From contig JBIKLI010000179.1 in assembly GCA_044359885.1 (NCBI GenBank), positions 1 to 8,738 on the forward strand: a DNA stretch of 8,738 nt, read 5' to 3'. Each line of letters opens with the position of its first letter. Position 1 is the first letter of the stretch. The translations under genes and the position numbers were made by a program. Below, piece after piece: positions 1-6,559 of the stretch. Source of the stretch: CAIOSQ01 sp044359885. Its GTDB lineage: Bacteria; Pseudomonadota; Alphaproteobacteria; CACIAM-22H2. The notes under the pieces are model-generated. The model was not told the DNA's origin. It did not search any database and was given only the letters and a program-made list of their open reading frames with translations.

Positions 1-888
1 GACGATCGGCGCGAAACGTGGATCGGGTTCCCCACCCACCAGGTCGCGCGGATCGATCACCTGGTGGAAATCCGGGTGGACGAAGAGCGGCATCGAGTAG
101 CGCTCGCGGCCCGATGTGTTGATGACGCGATGCAGGGCCGACCGGTACCGCCCGTTCGTCCAGCGCGTCAGCAGCTTGGCGACGTTCAGCACGACGGCGT
201 CGGGGCGCGGCACGACCGGCAGCCATTCGCCGTCCGGGCCGCGGACGGCCAGACCGCCGTTCATGTCCTGAATGAGCAGCGTGATCAGGCCCTGGTCCTC
301 GTGCGGCCGGACGCCGACATCGGTGATATGCGCCACCGTCTCCTGCGGCGGGTAATGGATCAGCCGCATGTTCGAGTAGGTGTTGCGGGACAGCTGGTCG
401 AAGAAATCCGGCGCCGCCCCCAGATGCAGCGCGAAGGCGCGCAGGACCGACTGGGCGAGGGCGAACATCGCCCGGTAGCAGGCCTCGGCCCGCGGCCGGA
501 AATTCGGGACGTCCGGCCAGGGCGTCGGCGCGTAGAACGGCAGGTCCAGCAGCGCCGGGTCGCTCGGCGGGACCGGATGGCCCATGCTGAAGGCCTCGGC
601 GCTGCTGGGCTTCTCGCCCGGCCGCACGTTGTCGAACATCGGCTGATAGCCGCGATTGGTGCGCCGCTCCTGGATCGCCATCTTGGTTTCCAGCGGCAGC
701 GCGAAGAATTCCATGCCGGCCTGGAAGGCGTCGGCGATCACCGGTGCGGGAATGCCGTGGCCGACGAGAGTCATGAATCCGTAGGTTTCGGCCGCCTGGC
801 CGAGGGCGGTCACGACCTCGCGTCGCTGCGCTTCGGTTCCGGCGAGGAACGGCGCGAAATCGATCGTCGGGATGGCGTATTGGGTCAC
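1..888 (-). CDS. Isopenicillin N synthase-family Fe(II)/2-oxoglutarate oxygenase, partial (3' end off the left edge)
   Basis: Reading the minus strand from a GTG at 888 gives 296 uninterrupted codons reaching base 1, so the C-terminus is missing. The start is preceded by a GAGAG stretch about 8 bases upstream. The N-terminal part (about residues 4-110) looks like the DIOX_N domain, with GFMTLVGHGIP at 37-47. The C-terminal part is the jelly-roll oxygenase domain: iron ligands H196-x-D198 (PHED) and H253 (ALHRV), and the 2-oxoglutarate/substrate-binding R263-x-S265 (RYS). Enzymes of this family use Fe(II), O2 and usually 2-oxoglutarate to hydroxylate, desaturate or cyclise small molecules in the cytoplasm. 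True isopenicillin N synthase is one specialised member, and nothing here points to beta-lactam synthesis. One deviation: the usual GD before WTNG is AK (NVAKLLTRWTNG). It is the last visible gene of the leftward Rid/GGT-like cluster, so a role in the same catabolic pathway is inferred. The family is firm; the substrate is unknown. Confidence 0.93.
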   Translation of the reverse strand, partial: MTQYAIPTIDFAPFLAGTEAQRREVVTALGQAAETYGFMTLVGHGIPAPVIADAFQAGMEFFALPLETKMAIQERRTNRGYQPMFDNVRPGEKPSSAEAFSMGHPVPPSDPALLDLPFYAPTPWPDVPNFRPRAEACYRAMFALAQSVLRAFALHLGAAPDFFDQLSRNTYSNMRLIHYPPQETVAHITDVGVRPHEDQGLITLLIQDMNGGLAVRGPDGEWLPVVPRPDAVVLNVAKLLTRWTNGRYRSALHRVINTSGRERYSMPLFVHPDFHQVIDPRDLVGGEPDPRFAPIV

Positions 889-921
889 GGGGCGTCTCTC
901 GTCGTTCACGTGGCGCGGATC

Positions 922-938
922 GGCGGCGCGCGGCCGCC
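922..938. other. Short GC hairpin between the GGT-like gene and the oxygenase gene
   Basis: GGCGGC (922-927), a five-base spacer and GCCGCC (933-938) form a perfect 6-bp stem. It lies inside the 113-base gap (889-1001) between two genes read in the same leftward direction. No run of U follows it in the leftward transcript, so it is not a classical intrinsic terminator. It could protect or process the mRNA, or simply reflect GC-rich composition. No convincing promoter is seen in this gap, so the oxygenase is probably co-transcribed with the GGT-like gene. Confidence 0.3.
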
Positions 939-1001
939 TTTCGTCGCCGCGAAATCTACACCATCCGGCGCCGGGGGTCCGGTCCCGGTGCAGGCGTCGC
1001 G

Positions 1002-2543
1002 TCAGGCCTGGGCCAGCGCCGTCGACCCGGGCGACAGGTCGTCGGCGACGGCGCTGCGCGATCCGTCGGGGGCGACGCGCACCAGGTTCGGGCTGGCGAA
1101 GTTTCCCGGCATGATGCCCCGGCGCAGGACGGCGACCGGCGCATCGGCGGCGAGCGCCGCGAGCACCGCCTCGCCCAGCGCGGGGTCCGCGGACACGCCC
1201 TCGGGTCCCGACACGTCGATGCGCGGGTGATGCGCGGCCTCCTCCGGGTCCATCCCGAAATCGGCGACATAGGTCATCAGCTGGAAGGTCGCCGCCATGA
1301 TCCGCCGCCCGCCCGAGGCGCCGGCGGCCAGGACGGGGCGGTCGCCGTCGCGCAGGATCAGCGGCAGCATGTTGGTCAGCAGCCGCTTGCCGGGGCCGAT
1401 CGAGTTGGGCCGGCCGGGGCGCGGATCGAACAGCATGATGCCGTTGTTCATCAGCAGCCCGGTTTCGGGCAGGACCAGCCGGCTGCCCATGTTGGCCATC
1501 AGCGTCGTCGTCATCGACACCATCGTGCCGTCCGCGTCGCAGACGCCGAGATGGGTCGTGCAGCCGTCCCCGGCGCCGTCGAGCCGTTCGGCATAGGCGG
1601 CGCGCAATTCGCGCGCCATCAGCCGGTACCAGGCCGCATCGGGGCGCGCGCCATGCGGGGCGTCGCGCAGCGTCGCGAGCACGCGGGCGAGGCTGCCGGA
1701 GGCGGTCATGCCGGGCGCCAGCTGCAGGACCCGGCCCGACCGCCACGGCACCTCCATCGCCGGCACGATGCGCGCGGCGGTGGCGCGCAGGTCCTCGGCG
1801 CAGAGGATGCCGTCCACGCGCGCCTGGTCGCGCAGGATCGCGGCCGCGATCTCGCCGTCGTAGAAGTCGCGCCAGCCCGCGCGCGCCAGTCGTTCCATCG
1901 TCGCGGCGAGATTGCCGAGCGCAAGGCGACCCGGTTCCCCGTCCGCGGGCGGCGCGGGCGGCAGCCCGTCGCGCAGATAGAGGCGCGCGCTTTCCGGATA
2001 GCGGCGCAGGTCGGCCGCGGCGCCGGCGATCTTCAGGCACGCCCACCAATCCGCGCGCAGGCCCCGGCGCGCCAGGGCGATGGCGGGGGCCATCACCTCG
2101 GCGATCGGCAACCGGCCCCAGGCGCGATGCATCGCCTCGCAGCCGGCGACCGCCGCGGGCACCGCGACGGCGAGCGGTCCGTGGATGTTCGCGTCGCCCT
2201 CGACTTCCGGCCAGCGGAAGCCGGTGGGCGAGATCCTGCCCGTCAGCCTGAACCGCGACGGGTCGAGGCGGCGCGGCGACAGCGGACCGAAATCGACCAC
2301 CTCGGCGCGCGCCTGTCCGGCCCGGTGCACCACCGCGAATCCGCCGTAGCCGCCGAGCCCCGAATTCCAGGGCTCCTGGCTCGCCAGCGCCATCGCGCAG
2401 GCGACCGCCGCATCGATGGCGTTGCCGCCGGCCTCCAGGATCGCGATCCCGGCCTCGGCGCCCGCGCGCGCCTGCGCGACCACGACGCCGCGCCGGCCGC
2501 GTGCCGCCGGCTTCGAGATGAGCCAGGATTCGGCCTGGTTCAT
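1002..2543 (-). CDS. Gamma-glutamyltransferase-like Ntn hydrolase, non-canonical substrate pocket
   Basis: 513 residues, slightly shorter than typical GGT. The ATG at 2543 is chosen because a strong TGGAGAGGA lies 8 bases upstream and GGT similarity begins soon after (GVVVAQARAGAEAG at 19-32, then GGNAIDAA at 39-46). The self-cleavage nucleophile is T329 in CTTHLG. T347 aligns with E. coli T409, and the glycines of ASGGRR (G411, G412) are present. Cleavage before T329 would give subunits of 328 and 185 residues. No signal peptide is visible, so the protein is probably cytoplasmic, unlike periplasmic E. coli GGT. Residues known in E. coli GGT to bind the gamma-glutamyl group are replaced: R114 region by GPLSP, N411 by M349, Q430 by G368, D433 by L371, and S462/S463 by T390/N391. 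An amide or acyl hydrolase of a different substrate is more likely than a glutathione enzyme. It follows the Rid gene by 40 bases and precedes the oxygenase. Confidence 0.9.
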   Translation of the reverse strand: MNQAESWLISKPAARGRRGVVVAQARAGAEAGIAILEAGGNAIDAAVACAMALASQEPWNSGLGGYGGFAVVHRAGQARAEVVDFGPLSPRRLDPSRFRLTGRISPTGFRWPEVEGDANIHGPLAVAVPAAVAGCEAMHRAWGRLPIAEVMAPAIALARRGLRADWWACLKIAGAAADLRRYPESARLYLRDGLPPAPPADGEPGRLALGNLAATMERLARAGWRDFYDGEIAAAILRDQARVDGILCAEDLRATAARIVPAMEVPWRSGRVLQLAPGMTASGSLARVLATLRDAPHGARPDAAWYRLMARELRAAYAERLDGAGDGCTTHLGVCDADGTMVSMTTTLMANMGSRLVLPETGLLMNNGIMLFDPRPGRPNSIGPGKRLLTNMLPLILRDGDRPVLAAGASGGRRIMAATFQLMTYVADFGMDPEEAAHHPRIDVSGPEGVSADPALGEAVLAALAADAPVAVLRRGIMPGNFASPNLVRVAPDGSRSAVADDLSPGSTALAQA

Positions 2544-2551
2544 GAAGGAAA

Positions 2552-2560
2552 TCCTCTCCA
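2552..2560 (-). promoter_or_regulatory. Ribosome binding site of the GGT-like gene, embedded in the hairpin arm
   Basis: The minus strand reads TGGAGAGGA, then 8 bases, then the ATG at 2543. This is the strongest Shine-Dalgarno match near the gene and decides the start over the upstream in-frame Met at 2753. Eight of its nine bases (2553-2560) lie in the palindrome arm and would pair with CCTCTCCA at 2631-2624 in the mRNA. It should therefore be masked unless a translating ribosome opens the stem. Confidence 0.7.
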
Positions 2561-2631
2561 GCGCGGAAACTCCCCCTCGGCGGTCACTCCCGGCGGCGAG
2601 CGCTCGCGGGGGAGTTTCTGCGCTGGAGAGG
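2553..2631. repeat. Palindromic repeat element (24-base inverted arms) at the Rid / GGT-like junction
   Basis: The left arm 2553-2576 and right arm 2608-2631 are inverted copies matching at 23 of 24 positions (mismatch at 2565/2619). They enclose 31 bases that include a perfect 12-base palindrome, GCGAGCGCTCGC (2596-2607). On the plus strand a T6 run (2633-2638) follows after one base, which gives it the look of an intrinsic terminator for rightward transcripts. No rightward gene ends here, though. In the leftward mRNA the first arm encodes the Rid C-terminus, the Rid stop codon lies between the arms, and the second arm contains the GGT-like Shine-Dalgarno sequence. The size, GC-rich arms and precise junction suggest an inserted REP/RPE-like palindromic element. 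Whether it recurs in the genome cannot be judged from one copy. Confidence 0.75.
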
Positions 2632-3021
2632 CTTTTTTGCGGTCGGCTTGAGCGCGGTGACTTCGATTTCGACCAGCGCTTCGGCCACCGCCAGCGGCGC
2701 GCAGATGGTGGTGTTGGTCGCCCGCGCAGGGCCCAGTCGGCGGGCCACGACATGCGACACTTCGGTCACATGCGCGCGATCGGCCACGTAGACGCGCACC
2801 TGGACGACGTCCTCGACACGCGCGCCGGCCTCGCGCAGCGCCCATTCGATCGTGTCGATCGCCCGTTCCGCCTGGGCCTGCGGTCCGTCGGCGAAGACGC
2901 CGGTGGCCAGATCCGCGCCCACCGTGCCGGAGACGAAGACGAAGCGTCCGTCGACCACGGCGCGGCTGTAGCCGGCGAGCTTCTCGTAGACCGAGCCTGT
3001 CGAGATGAAGCGCCGGGCCAT
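2584..3021 (-). CDS. Rid/YjgF/YER057c/UK114-family protein with a repeat-encoded C-terminal tail
   Basis: 145 residues from the ATG at 3021, preceded by GGAAGGG four bases upstream. The longer open frame back to 3174 would run through the divergent promoter and lacks family similarity. The start MARRFISTGS, the core GRFVFVSGTVG (25-35), ADGPQAQAERAIDTIEWALREAG (44-66) and the ending LVEIEVTAL (116-124) are typical of the family. The conserved active-site arginine is R100 in PARATNTTI, corresponding to R105 of E. coli RidA. Such proteins are usually cytoplasmic trimers; RidA itself hydrolyses reactive enamines/imines to ketones, while other Rid subgroups serve particular catabolic pathways. 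The subgroup here is not assigned. Residues 131-145 (PLQRRNSPASARRRE) are encoded entirely by the palindromic element and extend past the usual end of the fold. It is the first gene of the leftward operon. Confidence 0.92.
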   Translation of the reverse strand: MARRFISTGSVYEKLAGYSRAVVDGRFVFVSGTVGADLATGVFADGPQAQAERAIDTIEWALREAGARVEDVVQVRVYVADRAHVTEVSHVVARRLGPARATNTTICAPLAVAEALVEIEVTALKPTAKKPLQRRNSPASARRRE

Positions 3022-3051
3022 GTTTCCCTTCCGCAGACGGTTGCGGCGCCG

Positions 3052-3081
3052 ACGATGGGCCGCGCCCGGGCCGCAAGTCAA
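3052..3081 (-). promoter_or_regulatory. Candidate promoter for the Rid/GGT-like/oxygenase operon
   Basis: On the minus strand TTGACT (3081-3076) is followed after 18 bases by CATCGT (3057-3052). The spacing and match quality are the same as in the rightward promoter. It ends 30 bases before the Rid ATG. The mirror arrangement around one palindrome supports a shared control point. Confidence 0.4.
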
Positions 3082-3098
3082 ACCGTTTGACTCGCGGC
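3070..3098. promoter_or_regulatory. Interrupted palindrome in the divergent promoter, candidate shared operator
   Basis: The core AGTCAAA (3076-3082), CCG, TTTGACT (3086-3092) is a perfect 7-bp inverted repeat. It is extended by GCCGC (3070-3074) and GCGGC (3094-3098) after one mismatched base on each side. It is the most AT-rich and symmetric stretch in the 127-base gap between the Rid and LivG starts. A dimeric regulator bound here would cover both -35 regions. The regulator family cannot be named from the site, and no regulator gene lies in the window. Confidence 0.6.
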
Positions 3099-3116
3099 GC
3101 AGCGCGATCGCATCTT
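3087..3116 (+). promoter_or_regulatory. Candidate promoter for the ABC transporter operon
   Basis: A TTGACT hexamer at 3087-3092 (five of six matches to TTGACA) is followed 18 bases later by CATCTT at 3111-3116 (three of six matches to TATAAT). The LivG start lies 33 bases beyond. The -35 is inside the palindrome. The weak -10 suggests dependence on an activator, or a different exact start. Confidence 0.4.
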
Positions 3117-3148
3117 CGCGCGCCAGCAGGGAAAACTCGGAAAGAAGC

Positions 3149-3922
3149 GTGCTCCAGATCCGCCGGTTGACCAAGTCCTTCGACGGCTTCCGCGCGGTCG
3201 ATCAGGCCGAACTCGGGGTCGAGCAGGGAACCATCACGGGCGTCATCGGGCCGAACGGCGCCGGCAAGACGACGCTGTTCAACCTGATCGCCGGCGCGCT
3301 CGCCCCCGATTCCGGCGAGATCCTGTTCCGCGGCGAAGCGATCCAGGGCCTGGGCGCCGACCGCATCTTCGGCAAGGGGCTGGTGCGCACCTTCCAGATC
3401 CCGCGGCCCTTCGCGCGCATGACCGTGCTGGAGAACGCCATGGTCGCCGGCGCGGGCCAGAGCGGCGAGTCCTTCTGGCGCAACTGGTGGAGCGCCGGCC
3501 GCGTCGCCGCCGAGGAGCGTGGCCTGCGCGCGCGCGCCGTCGAGCGCCTGTCGTTCTGCGGCCTGGGCGGGAAGTTGTCGGAGCTGGCGGGCAACCTGTC
3601 GGGCGGCCAGCAGAAGCTTCTGGAACTGGCGCGCGCGCTGATGAACGATCCCGCGCTGGTGCTGCTCGACGAGCCGGCTGCCGGCGTCAACCCGACGCTG
3701 ATGGAGGTGCTGGCGGAGAAGATCCAGGAACTCAACCGGCGCGGCGTCACCTTCCTGGTGATCGAGCACAACATGGATCTGGTCATGCGGCTCTGCCGTC
3801 CCGTCCATGTCATGGCGCAGGGCCGGGTGATCTTCTCGGGCGCGCCCGAGGACGCACGCCGCGACCGCCGCGTCGTCGACGCCTATCTGGGCGATGCGCC
3901 GGCCGAGGCGGCGTCGCCATGA
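3149..3922 (+). CDS. livG: Branched-chain amino acid-type ABC transporter ATPase LivG
   Basis: 257 residues from a GTG at 3149, with GGAAAGAAG just upstream. An in-frame ATG at 3005 would add 48 arginine-rich residues and overlap the operator and the Rid gene, so it is rejected. Walker A is GPNGAGKT (34-41), the Q-loop glutamine Q83 lies in RTFQIPRPF, the signature is LSGGQQ (150-155), Walker B is LVLLDEP with E175, and the switch histidine is H207 in VIEHNMD. The long insertion after the Q-loop and the AAGVNP motif after Walker B are typical of LivG rather than LivF. It is a cytoplasmic subunit that hydrolyses ATP together with LivF to drive import through the LivH/LivM channel. Its stop overlaps the LivF start (ATGA, 3919-3922). 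Confidence 0.95.
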   Translation: MLQIRRLTKSFDGFRAVDQAELGVEQGTITGVIGPNGAGKTTLFNLIAGALAPDSGEILFRGEAIQGLGADRIFGKGLVRTFQIPRPFARMTVLENAMVAGAGQSGESFWRNWWSAGRVAAEERGLRARAVERLSFCGLGGKLSELAGNLSGGQQKLLELARALMNDPALVLLDEPAAGVNPTLMEVLAEKIQELNRRGVTFLVIEHNMDLVMRLCRPVHVMAQGRVIFSGAPEDARRDRRVVDAYLGDAPAEAASP

Positions 3923-4656
3923 CGGCGCCGGTCCTCTCCGCCCGCGCCGTGGTCGCCGGCTACGTGCCCGGGTTTCCGATCGTCCACGGCGTCGATGTCG
4001 ACGTGGCGGCGCGCGAGATCGTCACCATCGTCGGTCCGAACGGCGCGGGCAAGTCGACCTTCCTCAAGGCGCTGGCCGGTCTGGTGGCGGTCGAGAGCGG
4101 CGAGGTCGTCCTGGGCGGGGAGCGCGTCGCGGGCCTGCCGACGCATGAGCTGATCGCGCGCGGGGTCGCCTTCGTGCCGCAGACCGGCAATGTCTTCGCC
4201 ACGCTCACGATCCACGAGAACCTCGTGGTCGGCGGCCATATCCTCGGTGCCGGACTGCAGGACCGGCTGGCGCGCGCCTACGCGCTTTTCCCCGATCTGG
4301 TGGCCAAGCGCCGGGCGCGCGCCGGGTCGCTGTCGGGCGGCCAGCGCCAGATGCTCGCCATCGCGCGCGCGCTGATGACCGGGCCGCGGGTGCTGATGCT
4401 CGACGAGCCGACCGCCGGCCTCGCGCCGATGATCGTCGCCCAGGTCTTCGCGGATCTGCGGCGCCTGGCCGAGACCGGCGTCGCCGTCCTGATGGTCGAA
4501 CAGAACGCCAAGGCCGCGCTGCGAATCTCCGATCGCGGCTATGTCCTGGCCGAAGGGCGCAACCGCTTCGCCGGCGCGGCGGCGGCGCTGCTGGCCGACC
4601 GCGATCTCGCGGAGGCCTTCCTCGGCGCACGCCGGACAGACGAGGAGAAAGCCTGA
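3919..4656 (+). CDS. livF: Branched-chain amino acid-type ABC transporter ATPase LivF
   Basis: 245 residues from the ATG at 3919, which overlaps the LivG stop; GAGGCGG lies 7 bases upstream. Walker A is GPNGAGKS (39-46), the Q-loop is FVPQTGNVFATLT with Q88, the signature is LSGGQ (138-142), and Walker B is LMLDEP with catalytic E163. The switch position is glutamine rather than histidine (MVEQNA, Q195), which is normal for LivF. AGLAP at 166-170 is also a LivF hallmark. It pairs with LivG as the second ATPase of a heterodimer. Tight coupling in the operon points to equal production of the two. The TGATG junction at 4654-4658 links it to LivH. Confidence 0.95.
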   Translation: MTAPVLSARAVVAGYVPGFPIVHGVDVDVAAREIVTIVGPNGAGKSTFLKALAGLVAVESGEVVLGGERVAGLPTHELIARGVAFVPQTGNVFATLTIHENLVVGGHILGAGLQDRLARAYALFPDLVAKRRARAGSLSGGQRQMLAIARALMTGPRVLMLDEPTAGLAPMIVAQVFADLRRLAETGVAVLMVEQNAKAALRISDRGYVLAEGRNRFAGAAAALLADRDLAEAFLGARRTDEEKA

Positions 4657-5552
4657 TGCTGGGCCAGGTCGTCGCCGACGGCATCCTCACGGGCGCGATC
4701 GTGGCGCTCGGCGCGATCGGGGTGTCGCTCGGCCTGCAGCTGCTGCGCTTCGCCAATTTCGCGCATTCCGAGCTGATCACCTGGGGCGCCTATCTGGCGC
4801 TGGTCTTCGTCGCCTTCATGGGGCCCGGGACGCCGACCGGACCGTTCTCCTTCGGCTGGCAGCTGATCGCGGCCATGCTGCTGGCCGCGGCGCTGACCGG
4901 CGTCCTCGCCTGGGTGGTCGACCTTCTGATCTTCCGGCGGCTGCGGCTGCGCGGCGCGGCGCCGCTGTCGATGGTCTTCGCGGCCTTCGGCGCCGCGCTC
5001 GTGATGCGTCATGTCGTGGTCCTGATCTGGGGCCATGGCACGCATCACTACACGCGCGAGCTGCAGATCGCGGTCGAGGTTCTGCCCGGGGTGCGCATGC
5101 TGCCCGACCAGATCTTCGTCCTGGCGCTGACCGTCGTCCTGGTCGTGGCTCTGCATCTGTTCCTGGCGCATAGCCGCACGGGCATGGCGATGCGCGCGAT
5201 GGCGGAGAGCCCGGCGCTCGCCAAGGCCTGCGGCGTGCGCGTGGAGTCGGTCATCCGCTGGACCTGGATCCTGTCGGGCGCGCTCGCCGCGATGGCCGGC
5301 GTGTTCCTGGGCCTCGCGCCGCAGCTCCATCCCGAGATGGGGTCGAGCCTGCTGCTGGCGCTGTTCGCGGCCGCGATCCTGGGCGGCGTCGGGTCTCTGC
5401 CGGGCGCGGTGATCGGCGGCCTGCTGGTCGGGCTGGCGGAGAACCTGTCCCTGCTCGTCGTCGAGTCCGGCTACAAGACCGCGATGCCCTTCGTGATGCT
5501 GCTGCTGGTGCTGTTCGTGCGGCCGCACGGGCTGTTCGGGAGGAAGTCGTGA
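4656..5552 (+). CDS. livH: Branched-chain amino acid-type ABC transporter permease LivH
   Basis: 298 residues, starting at an ATG that shares one base with the LivF stop; GAGGAG sits 8 bases upstream. The protein is strongly hydrophobic, with about eight likely membrane segments (for example around 8-30, 40-56, 70-92, 102-124, 152-170, 203-221, 231-262 and 277-288). The N-terminal DGILTGAIVALGAIGVSLGL and LRFANFAHSE (30-39) are typical LivH sequence. The cytoplasmic coupling loop that contacts the ATPases is RTGMAMRAMAESPALAK (174-190). The ending FVRPHGLFGRKS matches the family's usual VRPxGLFG. It forms the inner-membrane channel together with LivM. Confidence 0.95.
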   Translation: MLGQVVADGILTGAIVALGAIGVSLGLQLLRFANFAHSELITWGAYLALVFVAFMGPGTPTGPFSFGWQLIAAMLLAAALTGVLAWVVDLLIFRRLRLRGAAPLSMVFAAFGAALVMRHVVVLIWGHGTHHYTRELQIAVEVLPGVRMLPDQIFVLALTVVLVVALHLFLAHSRTGMAMRAMAESPALAKACGVRVESVIRWTWILSGALAAMAGVFLGLAPQLHPEMGSSLLLALFAAAILGGVGSLPGAVIGGLLVGLAENLSLLVVESGYKTAMPFVMLLLVLFVRPHGLFGRKS

Positions 5553-6496
5553 TCGGGATCGCCTCCTATCTCGTCTTCTTCCTGTGCGTGGTGTCGGTCC
5601 TCGCCATCGTGGCGCTGGGGCTCAACCTGCAATGGGGCTACACGGGCCTGTTCAACGCCGGCATCGTCGGGTTCTACGCGATCGGGGCCTATGCCCATGC
5701 GATCCTGACCACGCCGCCGAAGCCCGGGATGATCGGGAATTTCGACCTGCCCTTCGTGGTCGGGCTGGCCGGCGCCATGGCGGCGAGCGCCGCGGCGGCG
5801 TGGATCGTGGCGCTGGCGACGATCCGGTTGCGCGACGACTATCTGGCGATCGCCACCTTCGGCATCGCCACGACGATCCAGCTGGTGACGCTGAATTTCG
5901 AGGCGCTGACGGGCGGACCCAACGGGTTCTCGGGCATTCCGCGGCCGCTCTACGACAGCCTGGGATCGCCCGCCGCCTTCAACCTCTTCTACCTCGCCCT
6001 GCTGCTGGCCTCGGTCGCCGCCGTCTACTGGGCGCTCGAGCGGATCCTGGGCTCGCCCTGGGGCCGGGTGCTGAAGGCGATCCGCGAGGACGAGCGCGCG
6101 GCGCGCGCGCTGGGCAAGGACGTCGCGCGGTTCCGCATCGAGGCCTTCGTGATCGGCTCGGCGCTGATGGGGCTGGCCGGCGCGCTCTATGTCGGGCTGA
6201 TCGGCTTCGTCAGCCCGTTCGACTTCCTGCCGATCCTGACGTTCCAGGTCTGGGCGATGGTGATCGTCGGCGGCAGCGGCAACAATCGCGGCGCCGTGCT
6301 CGGGGCGTTCACGGTCTGGGGGATCTGGGCCGCGTCCGGCGTGGCGGTCGCCAAGCTCGTGCCGCCGAGCTACGCCGCCCAGGGCGGCGCCATCCAGGTC
6401 ATCCTGATCGGCGCGCTGCTGGTGGCGACGCTGCTGTTCCGGCCCGGCGGGCTGATCGGCGAAAAACCTGTCGTTTCGCGACATGCCGACGAGTAG
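5549..6496 (+). CDS. livM: Branched-chain amino acid-type ABC transporter permease LivM
   Basis: 315 residues from a GTG at 5549 that overlaps the LivH stop as GTGA; GGGAGGA lies just upstream. It carries LivM landmarks: LGLNLQWGYTGLFNAG (23-38), LRDDYLAIATFGIA (94-107), TGGPNGFSGIPRP (121-133), the ATPase-coupling loop SPWGRVLKAIREDERAAR (169-186), and RPGGLIGEKP (298-307) at the end. Several hydrophobic segments indicate an inner-membrane protein. It is the second half of the importer channel. The gene ends with TAG at 6494-6496, 63 bases before the binding-protein gene. Confidence 0.95.
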   Translation: MIGIASYLVFFLCVVSVLAIVALGLNLQWGYTGLFNAGIVGFYAIGAYAHAILTTPPKPGMIGNFDLPFVVGLAGAMAASAAAAWIVALATIRLRDDYLAIATFGIATTIQLVTLNFEALTGGPNGFSGIPRPLYDSLGSPAAFNLFYLALLLASVAAVYWALERILGSPWGRVLKAIREDERAARALGKDVARFRIEAFVIGSALMGLAGALYVGLIGFVSPFDFLPILTFQVWAMVIVGGSGNNRGAVLGAFTVWGIWAASGVAVAKLVPPSYAAQGGAIQVILIGALLVATLLFRPGGLIGEKPVVSRHADE

Positions 6497-6517
6497 TCTT
6501 TGACCGACCATGAACGG

Positions 6518-6537
6518 GCGCCGGCACGTCTCGGCGC
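6518..6537 (+). other. Small stem-loop between LivM and the binding-protein gene
   Basis: GCGCCG (6518-6523) and CGGCGC (6532-6537) can form a 6-bp stem with an 8-base loop in the rightward mRNA, 22 bases before the binding-protein start codon. Hairpins at such positions can stabilise the binding-protein part of an operon mRNA, which is normally needed in excess over the membrane parts. The role here is an inference from position only. The ribosome binding site AGGGAG (6547-6552) lies outside the stem. Confidence 0.3.
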
Positions 6538-6559
6538 GGGGATCCCAGGGAGCAGGCAA

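Noticed and set aside
64..1230. A 388-codon plus-strand open frame opposite the oxygenase gene
   Set aside because: It covers two minus-strand genes and the gap between them. The opposite strand carries a complete set of iron and 2-oxoglutarate ligands.
1227..2651. A 474-codon plus-strand open frame opposite the GGT-like gene
   Set aside because: Low-complexity Arg/His/Gln-rich translation with no motif; the minus-strand frame has clear GGT-family landmarks throughout.
2544..2753. N-terminal extension of the GGT-like protein from the Met at 2753
   Set aside because: It would overlap the Rid coding region and run through the palindrome; the ATG at 2543 has a strong ribosome binding site and sits just ahead of the conserved domain.
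3005..3148. N-terminal extension of LivG from the ATG at 3005
   Set aside because: The 48 added residues are arginine-rich, overlap the Rid start and the palindromic operator, and have no counterpart in LivG proteins. The GTG at 3149 fits the family start.
2540..3808. A 422-codon minus-strand open frame across LivG, the divergent promoter and the Rid gene
   Set aside because: It crosses the operator region and is out of frame with the Rid protein; the translation has no domain signature.
6469..6483. Small inverted repeat TGTCG-TTTCG-CGACA near the LivM end
   Set aside because: Only a 5-bp stem, inside the LivM coding sequence and without a T-run; not distinguishable from chance in this composition.
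6500..6528. TTGACC at 6500-6505 as the -35 of a separate promoter for the binding-protein gene
   Set aside because: No acceptable -10 hexamer is seen at 16-18 bases, so the gene is better explained as the last cistron of the operon.
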